The position numbers and the translations under genes are program-made. Under the pieces are notes generated by a model. The model did no database searches and was not told the DNA's origin. It saw nothing but the letters and a program-made list of their open reading frames with translations. A DNA stretch of 6,017 nucleotides. Source: Candidatus Aquidulcis sp. (GTDB lineage: Bacteria > Chloroflexota > Anaerolineae > Anaerolineales > E44-bin32). Where the stretch lies: contig DYJB01000166.1 of NCBI GenBank assembly GCA_020723365.1, forward strand, positions 1-6,017, given 5' to 3'. Shown piece after piece: positions 1 to 6,017 of the stretch. Positions within the stretch are counted from its first letter, which is position 1. Each line of letters begins with the position of its first letter.

Positions 1-45
1 CACGTCGCCCGCGATCGCTCGCTTGGTGGGCTTGCTCCGTCGCAT
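1..45 (-). CDS. rpsG: 30S ribosomal protein S7, N-terminal 15 codons (cut by window edge)
   Basis: S7 is a primary 16S rRNA-binding protein that nucleates assembly of the small-subunit head. Only the first 15 residues are visible (MRRSKPTKRAIAGDV); the frame is open to the window edge. The basic start followed by a KR-x-x-x-x-D pattern fits S7 N-termini. An AGGAGA Shine-Dalgarno at 52-57 sits 6 nt before the ATG, the same spacing as for rpoB. The gene lies 57 bp downstream of rpsL on the same strand, the standard rpsL-rpsG order, and no promoter is visible in that gap, so the two are probably co-transcribed. The identification rests as much on context as on these 15 residues. Confidence 0.85.
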   Translation of the reverse strand, partial: MRRSKPTKRAIAGDV

Positions 46-71
46 CGATCGTCTCCTGAAGAGTCAAAGGC

Positions 72-92
72 CCGTCGGCGGAGCGCCGACGG
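72..92 (-). promoter_or_regulatory. Perfect hairpin in the rpsL-rpsG gap
   Basis: A perfect 9-bp inverted repeat (CCGTCGGCG / CGCCGACGG) with a 3-nt loop lies between the rpsL stop and the rpsG Shine-Dalgarno. On the minus strand it is followed by GGCCTTTGACTC, which lacks a U-tract, so it does not look like a terminator. In E. coli the rpsL-rpsG intercistronic RNA is the S7 feedback target; an analogous role here is inference from position only. It could instead affect mRNA processing or stability. Confidence 0.6.
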
Positions 93-102
93 TGCATCAG
101 GT

Positions 103-522
103 CTAGGCCTTGGGTCGCTTGCCGCCGTACTTGGAGCGCCCTTGTCGGCGCCCGTCTACGCCGGTCGTATCCAGCGTGCCGCGCACAATGTGGTAGCGGA
201 CGCCCGGCAGGTCCTTCACCCGTCCGCCGCGGACCAGGACGACCGAGTGCTCCTGGAGCGAGTGGCCCTCCCCCGGGATGTAGGCACTGACCTCAATGCC
301 GTTCGTCAGCCGGACGCGGGCGACCTTGCGCAAAGCCGAGTTCGGCTTCTTCGGCGTCTGCGTGCGCACCTGCGTGCACACGCCGCGCTTCTGCGGCGAA
401 CCCTTGGCAATGCTGGCGCGGCGCTGCTTCATCGTGTTCAGGTTGAACTGCAGCGCCGGCGAGTTGCTCTTGCCCTTCTTGGGCATCCGGCCTTTGCGCA
501 CCAGCTGGTTGATCGTTGGCAC
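103..522 (-). CDS. rpsL: 30S ribosomal protein S12
   Basis: S12 sits at the decoding centre of the 30S subunit, affects decoding accuracy and is the classic streptomycin-resistance locus. The 139-residue product has the hallmark blocks TPKKPNSALRK (residues 56-66), GEGHSLQEHSVVLVRGGRVKDLPG (84-107) and the C-terminal SKYGGKRPKA. Lys59 and Lys103 correspond to E. coli Lys43 and Lys88, so the usual streptomycin-sensitive lysines are kept. Asp104 matches the beta-methylthiolated aspartate. I chose the GTG start at 522, giving (M)PTINQLVRKGR, because GGAGG at 529-533 lies 6 nt upstream and the protein then begins as the family does. The longer in-frame extension to 615 would translate leader hairpins. 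Compared with E. coli there are about 15 extra residues (25-42), as also occurs in Firmicutes-type S12. It is first in an rpsL-rpsG unit. Confidence 0.97.
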   Translation of the reverse strand: MPTINQLVRKGRMPKKGKSNSPALQFNLNTMKQRRASIAKGSPQKRGVCTQVRTQTPKKPNSALRKVARVRLTNGIEVSAYIPGEGHSLQEHSVVLVRGGRVKDLPGVRYHIVRGTLDTTGVDGRRQGRSKYGGKRPKA

Positions 523-528
523 TGCCTG

Positions 529-533
529 CCTCC
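529..533 (-). promoter_or_regulatory. Shine-Dalgarno that fixes the GTG start of rpsL
   Basis: GGAGG on the minus strand, 6 nt before GTG at 520-522. rpoB and rpsG also have purine-rich sites (AGGAGA) 6 nt before their starts, so this spacing supports GTG over any upstream in-frame start. Confidence 0.85.
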
Positions 534-541
534 AGATAGAC

Positions 542-561
542 CCCGGGGCTTTCGCCCCGGG
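542..561 (-). promoter_or_regulatory. GNRA-capped hairpin just before the rpsL ribosome binding site
   Basis: Perfect 8-bp stem CCCGGGGC / GCCCCGGG closed by GAAA when read on the minus strand. It ends 8 nt before the GGAGG of rpsL. The following bases (GTCTATCTGG) are not a U-tract, so it is not an obvious terminator. The position next to the ribosome binding site would suit translational control or protection of the mRNA; that role is inferred. Confidence 0.7.
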
Positions 562-572
562 CCTCGTTCCAA

Positions 573-610
573 CATGCGAGGCCATCCTCGTGCACGATGG
601 CCTCCGCATG
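573..610 (-). promoter_or_regulatory. Long hairpin in the rpsL leader
   Basis: Minus-strand arms CATGCGGAGGCCATC and GATGGCCTCGCATG form 14 base pairs with one bulged G. The 9-nt loop GTGCACGAG overlaps a TCGTGCACGA palindrome. It lies in the middle of the predicted 5' untranslated region, between the rpsL promoter and the GNRA hairpin. It is a candidate ribosomal-protein or other leader structure; the ligand, if any, is unknown. Confidence 0.7.
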
Positions 611-633
611 GACACCGTCCTATTCGGTTCGGG

Positions 634-654
634 CAGGGAATTCTCGCTCCCCTG
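634..654 (-). promoter_or_regulatory. Promoter-proximal hairpin in the rpsL leader
   Basis: Arms CAGGGGA / TTCCCTG form 7 pairs, one of them G-U, around a 7-nt loop. It is the first of three successive hairpins in the predicted rpsL leader and starts about 22 nt after the likely transcription start. It is weaker than the other two and could be fortuitous. Confidence 0.45.
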
Positions 655-682
655 ACCCCCGGTTCAGTGCGGGCAAATGTCT

Positions 683-711
683 ATGTTACCACCCGACCGC
701 CAAACCGTCAA
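683..711 (-). promoter_or_regulatory. Sigma70-type promoter for rpsL-rpsG
   Basis: On the minus strand, TTGACG (706-711) and TAACAT (683-688) are separated by exactly 17 bp. The -35 matches consensus at 5 of 6 positions and the -10 at 4 of 6. The likely start of transcription is around 676-678, giving a leader of about 155 nt. It lies 33 bp past the rpoB stop and makes rpsL-rpsG an independently promoted unit. It has the same -35 hexamer and spacer length as the rpoB promoter. Confidence 0.75.
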
Positions 712-743
712 GGCAAGTTGTCAGGCAACCCGGCCCGCGGGAC

Positions 744-4646
<3,903 letters not shown>

Positions 4647-4652
4647 CAGGCT

Positions 4653-4674
4653 TCTCCTATTCGCTGCGCTGCAT
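4653..4674 (-). promoter_or_regulatory. Five-codon upstream ORF overlapping the rpoB Shine-Dalgarno
   Basis: ATG at 4674 opens a tiny ORF encoding MQRSE. Its TAG (4657-4659) overlaps the rpoB Shine-Dalgarno AGGAGA (4653-4658), which is 6 nt from the rpoB ATG. If translated, termination would deposit ribosomes at the rpoB start. The upstream ORF has only GAGG abutting its ATG, so its translation is doubtful. The rpoB Shine-Dalgarno itself is well supported. Confidence 0.4.
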
Positions 4675-4690
4675 CCTCGGCGCGGAGCTC

Positions 4691-4740
4691 AACACAAAAG
4701 CGCGGGGAACGCCCTGCCGCGCTGGCAGGCCGTTTCCCGC
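4691..4740 (-). terminator. Terminator-like hairpin in the rpoB leader (possible attenuator)
   Basis: Read on the minus strand, arms at 4724-4740 and 4702-4718 pair over 17 positions with two mismatches and a 5-nt loop (AGCGC). They are followed by GC and then TTTTGTGTT. This is the form of an intrinsic terminator. It lies after the predicted rpoB start site (about 4771-4773) and 45 nt before the ATG, so it would stop transcripts before rpoB unless countered. The T-tract is interrupted, so termination may be partial. It would also stop read-through from the upstream gene. Confidence 0.65.
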
Positions 4741-4755
4741 AAGGCTCCGTTGCGG
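4737..4755 (-). promoter_or_regulatory. Competing hairpin upstream of the rpoB leader terminator
   Basis: Minus-strand CCGCAA and TTGCGG form a perfect 6-bp stem with a 7-nt loop (CGGAGCC). Its 3' arm shares four bases (4737-4740) with the base of the terminator stem, so the two cannot both be complete. This geometry suits an antiterminator, but the overlap is small and a longer terminator stem could simply displace it. Confidence 0.35.
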
Positions 4756-4777
4756 CGCCCTTGGATTGCGAATGAAC

Positions 4778-4806
4778 AGAATAGCACTCGAAGCCCCGGC
4801 CGTCAA
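4778..4806 (-). promoter_or_regulatory. Sigma70-type promoter for rpoB
   Basis: Minus-strand TTGACG (4801-4806), a 17-bp spacer and TATTCT (4778-4783). The -35 matches consensus at 5 of 6 positions and the -10 at 4 of 6. Transcription should start near 4771-4773, giving a leader of about 125 nt. It begins 22 bp after the stop of the upstream gene. The hexamer and spacer match those of the rpsL promoter, so the two units may be expressed in parallel. Confidence 0.75.
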
Positions 4807-4821
4807 CCCCCAGCTGACGGC
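4799..4821. repeat. Inverted repeat overlapping the rpoB -35 element
   Basis: GCCGTCA (4799-4805) and TGACGGC (4815-4821) form a perfect 7-bp inverted repeat with a 9-bp spacer. One arm covers five bases of the -35 hexamer. It could be an operator for a dimeric regulator or a 3' hairpin of the upstream gene's mRNA, which ends 8 bp away. There is no U-tract, so it is not a convincing terminator. Confidence 0.5.
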
Positions 4822-4828
4822 GCCGAGA

Positions 4829-5356
4829 CTAGCCCCCAACGCTGCCGGAGCCAGCCCTGGCCAGGTCCGCCAGGAGGGGCTGGAGGTCGATCCATGCCCG
4901 GCTCAGCTCCCGCTCCAGCCCAAGGGCCCGCTGGCGGGCCGGCCGGCCGATCTCCGCCAGAGCACGCTCGGTGCTCTCCTGGGCGAGCTCGGGCTGGCTG
5001 CCCCCGCCCAAGAACGACGGCGTCGGGCCCTGCGCCCGAATGAGGTAGCGAACCGTCTCGTTGCGGAGCTGGACGATGTCCTCGGAGATCTGCCGCATAC
5101 GGCGTCCGAGGTCCGGAGACGTGCCTCGCAGGTAAGCCTCAGCCCCGGAACCGGCATCCCGCAGGCGGAAGAGGGTCCGATCGATACGGTCAAGAACAAC
5201 CCCGATCTCACCCCGCGGGAGCTGGGCATCCCCCAGGGAGCGCAGGCACGCCTGGAGCGTCTCGTCGCAGGCGGCATGCCAACCGCGCAGATCGGCCTCG
5301 GCCTCGGCTGCCCGGCGGGACTGGAAGGGCCGGAGAAGTCGTCTGAGAAGTCTCAT
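4829..5356 (-). CDS. Uncharacterised helical protein upstream of rpoB
   Basis: I do not recognise this 175-residue product. It starts with a basic stretch (MRLLRRLLRPFQSRR) and is then rich in Leu, Arg, Ala and Glu. Likely helices cover about residues 16-40, 52-67, 79-107 and 112-165. A Gly/Pro/Ser linker lies near 108-121 and the tail is GSGSVGG. No membrane segment, signal peptide or Cys/His metal motif is seen, so it is probably cytosolic. Third codon positions are strongly GC, as in rpoB, and prolines are few. An antisense frame (4766-5485) is also open, but it is proline-rich, lacks a Shine-Dalgarno and covers the rpoB promoter, so I prefer this strand. The ATG at 5356 has no clear Shine-Dalgarno; an in-frame TTG at 5368 would add four residues. 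No strong promoter was seen upstream. Confidence 0.6.
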   Translation of the reverse strand: MRLLRRLLRPFQSRRAAEAEADLRGWHAACDETLQACLRSLGDAQLPRGEIGVVLDRIDRTLFRLRDAGSGAEAYLRGTSPDLGRRMRQISEDIVQLRNETVRYLIRAQGPTPSFLGGGSQPELAQESTERALAEIGRPARQRALGLERELSRAWIDLQPLLADLARAGSGSVGG

Positions 5357-5449
5357 CCGTTTCGACAAGCTCTCGCCGGCACCCAGGGAGGAATGCCGTT
5401 CGAAGCAACTGGACGGCGCATTCGGCCCCCTGAGTCACCCCGATTCTCC

Positions 5450-5479
5450 TTGTGCCCGGCGGCCATCCTTTCCTATAAT
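5450..5479 (+). promoter_or_regulatory. Candidate promoter directed at the permease
   Basis: A perfect TATAAT (5474-5479) lies 18 bp after TTGTGC (5450-5455), which matches the -35 consensus only at TTG. Transcription would start near 5486. It is the best plus-strand candidate upstream of the permease; the 440 bp between is GC-rich without another good -10. The weak -35 may mean an activator is needed or that the match is fortuitous. Confidence 0.5.
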
Positions 5480-5497
5480 GATTGAGGGTCCGGTTGA

Positions 5498-5562
5498 ACC
5501 GCGCCGGGCGGGGCTCCCCTTGACGCAGGTCAAGATATACCATGAACCCGGGACGGCGCGGT
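5498..5562 (+). repeat. Long-range inverted repeat at the start of the permease leader
   Basis: ACCGCGCC (5498-5505) pairs perfectly with GGCGCGGT (5555-5562). GGG (5506-5508) can extend the stem with CCC (5547-5549) across a bulge. The enclosed 49 bases include a palindrome at 5520-5533. It begins about 12 nt after the predicted transcription start. Confidence 0.5.
5520..5533. promoter_or_regulatory. FNR/CRP-like palindrome
   Basis: TTGAC-GCAG-GTCAA is a perfect 5-bp inverted repeat with a 4-bp spacer. It resembles the FNR-type operator consensus TTGAT-N4-ATCAA. It is centred about 40 bp downstream of the predicted permease transcription start, a place where a bound regulator would repress. 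It could equally be a small RNA hairpin nested inside the 5498-5562 stem. Confidence 0.35.
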
Positions 5563-5686
5563 CACAGAAGCCTGCACCTTCCGCCGACAGCCGAGTGGAG
5601 TCCGCTTCGGGTACGGTTGCGTCCTTCTTTGCGCAGGAGGCGCCGGTCACCGGTCCGACCCTGAGGCCGACCTGATCCATTCGCCG

Positions 5687-5732
5687 CTCGCCTGCGCGCT
5701 GCCGGCTGTATGCGCAGCGCGGGTGAGGCGAG
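5687..5732 (+). repeat. Strong two-part hairpin in the permease leader
   Basis: CTCGCCT pairs with AGGCGAG (7 bp) and CGCGCTG with CAGCGCG (7 bp). They are joined by an internal loop (G opposite GGTG) and capped by a 13-nt loop. Flanking bases can add three more pairs. There is no following T-tract on the plus strand. Confidence 0.6.
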
Positions 5733-5800
5733 GCGGAATCGGCACCGGTCACCAGGAGACGAAGCCCCTGGGGAAGTGAAGGAGAGTCCCAGCCCCAATC

Positions 5801-5838
5801 TGGCAGGCCGCGCACCCGGGCGCGGGATGGTCCTGCCA
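5801..5838 (+). repeat. Strong bulged hairpin in the permease leader
   Basis: TGGCAGG pairs with CCTGCCA (7 bp), and CCGCGC with GCGCGG (6 bp), around a 6-nt loop ACCCGG. A one-sided 6-nt bulge GATGGT lies on the 3' strand. Thirteen perfect pairs with an asymmetric bulge is typical of a functional RNA element, but no terminator T-tract follows. It ends 86 bp before the permease ATG. Confidence 0.6.
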
Positions 5839-5924
5839 CCTGTCTGGCCGAAAGGAGGCGCCCCCGACGATCTGCAGGCCCGCGTGTGGATCCGTTTTCC
5901 AACCCGTTGAGGAGGAATGCCATC

Positions 5925-6017
5925 ATGGCCGAAATGGTTGCCCCTGCCGGGGGTGGCGAGCGCAAGCTCTACGCTCGCAAGAGCTCCGGGCTGATCCGGA
6001 CCATCGGCGTCTTCGGG
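5925..6017 (+). CDS. Probable APC-family amino-acid permease, N-terminus (cut by window edge)
   Basis: Thirty-one codons are visible from ATG at 5925. GAGGAGG (5909-5915) lies 9 nt upstream, and an ATG at 5917 in another frame sits too close to it and stops after 25 codons. The peptide ends KLYARKSSGLIRTIGVFG. A basic stretch with an RK-x-SGL-x-R-x-(I/V) pattern before the first membrane helix resembles N-termini of APC-superfamily amino-acid permeases of archaea and Chloroflexota that I remember. No membrane helix is inside the window, so this is a judgement on 31 residues. If right, the product would import an amino acid or related amine across the inner membrane. The gene diverges from the unknown gene at 4829-5356. 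Confidence 0.5.
   Translation, partial: MAEMVAPAGGGERKLYARKSSGLIRTIGVFG

Larger units (their letters stand above)
5487..5924 (+). other. 438-bp non-coding stretch, candidate structured leader of the permease mRNA
   Basis: No frame here looks like a real protein: the open frames are short, rich in Arg, Pro and Ser, lack ribosome binding sites, or overlap the permease start. The stretch contains inverted repeats at 5498-5562, 5687-5732 and 5801-5838. It also has smaller alternatives such as CCAGG (5752-5756) with CCTGG (5767-5771), competing with CTGGG (5768-5772) paired to CCCAG (5788-5792). I compared it by eye with cobalamin, glycine, TPP, SAM, lysine, T-box and c-di-AMP patterns and found no match. 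It could be a long regulated leader or simply GC-rich spacer. Confidence 0.45.

Noticed and set aside
394..468. About 15 extra residues in S12 relative to E. coli.
   Set aside because: A similar insertion between PAL and PQKRGVC is known from Firmicutes-type S12, so it is not novel.
5387..5397. GGAGGAATGCC occurs here and again at 5911-5921, suggesting a duplicated translation start.
   Set aside because: In both places the ATG is too close to GGAGG for normal initiation and the frames are short. The flanks do not match, so an 11-base coincidence around a ribosome binding site is enough.
4766..5485. A long plus-strand open frame (239 codons) antisense to the unknown gene.
   Set aside because: Its high third-position GC mirrors first positions of the minus-strand gene. 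It is proline-rich, starts without a Shine-Dalgarno inside the rpoB promoter/leader, and ends past the TATAAT box.
5542..5661. A plus-strand ORF of 39 codons starting MNPGRRGHRS.
   Set aside because: There is no Shine-Dalgarno, it is very rich in Arg and Pro, and it lies within the inverted-repeat region.
5741..5800. CAGGAGAC and GGGGAAGTGAAGGAGAGTCC resemble fragments of a cobalamin riboswitch.
   Set aside because: The order is wrong, and the B12 box continuation and the other conserved blocks are absent.
5780..5862. GGAGAG and CCGAAAGGAGGCG resemble parts of a glycine riboswitch.
   Set aside because: The conserved CTCTCAGG and AAAAGGAC segments are missing and the hairpin layout differs.
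5435..5965. A minus-strand 176-codon frame across the divergent region.
   Set aside because: It overlaps the permease start and ribosome binding site, has an irregular composition, and lacks a credible start.

Overview
The window looks like a housekeeping locus of a GC-rich bacterium, most likely a Chloroflexota member (Anaerolineae-like). This placement is an inference from the RpoB N-terminus, the large RpoB insertion and the permease N-terminus; no search was run. Three recognisable information-processing genes lie on the minus strand: rpoB (744-4646), rpsL (103-522) and the first 15 codons of rpsG (1-45). Upstream of rpoB is an unrecognised 175-residue minus-strand gene (4829-5356). After a long divergent non-coding region, a plus-strand gene runs off the right edge (5925-6017); it is probably an APC-family amino-acid permease.

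The order is unusual. Bacteria commonly have rplJ-rplL-rpoB-rpoC-rpsL-rpsG. Here rpoC is absent between rpoB and rpsL, only 221 bp of non-coding DNA separates them, and rplJ/rplL are not upstream of rpoB. Consistent with this, rpoB and rpsL-rpsG each have their own sigma70-type promoter of the same build: TTGACG, 17 bp, then TATTCT for rpoB or TAACAT for rpsL. Both give a leader of roughly 125-155 nt. The rpoB leader holds a terminator-like hairpin with a competing upstream hairpin, and a five-codon upstream ORF whose stop codon overlaps the rpoB Shine-Dalgarno. The rpsL leader holds three hairpins in series. The rpsL-rpsG gap holds a fourth, where S7 feedback control acts in E. coli.

RpoB (1300 residues) is complete and conserved in its core. 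It carries an insertion of about 140 residues near the C-terminus with a three-copy, 26-residue-period Trp/Gly-Tyr repeat. It also has Thr where E. coli has Arg529 in the rifampicin pocket.

From about 5487 to 5924 (438 bp) no convincing gene is visible. The stretch follows a TATAAT promoter on the plus strand and contains several strong inverted repeats, so it may be a structured leader of the permease mRNA. I could not match it to a riboswitch class I know. No tRNA, rRNA, CRISPR array, insertion sequence or phage gene was seen.
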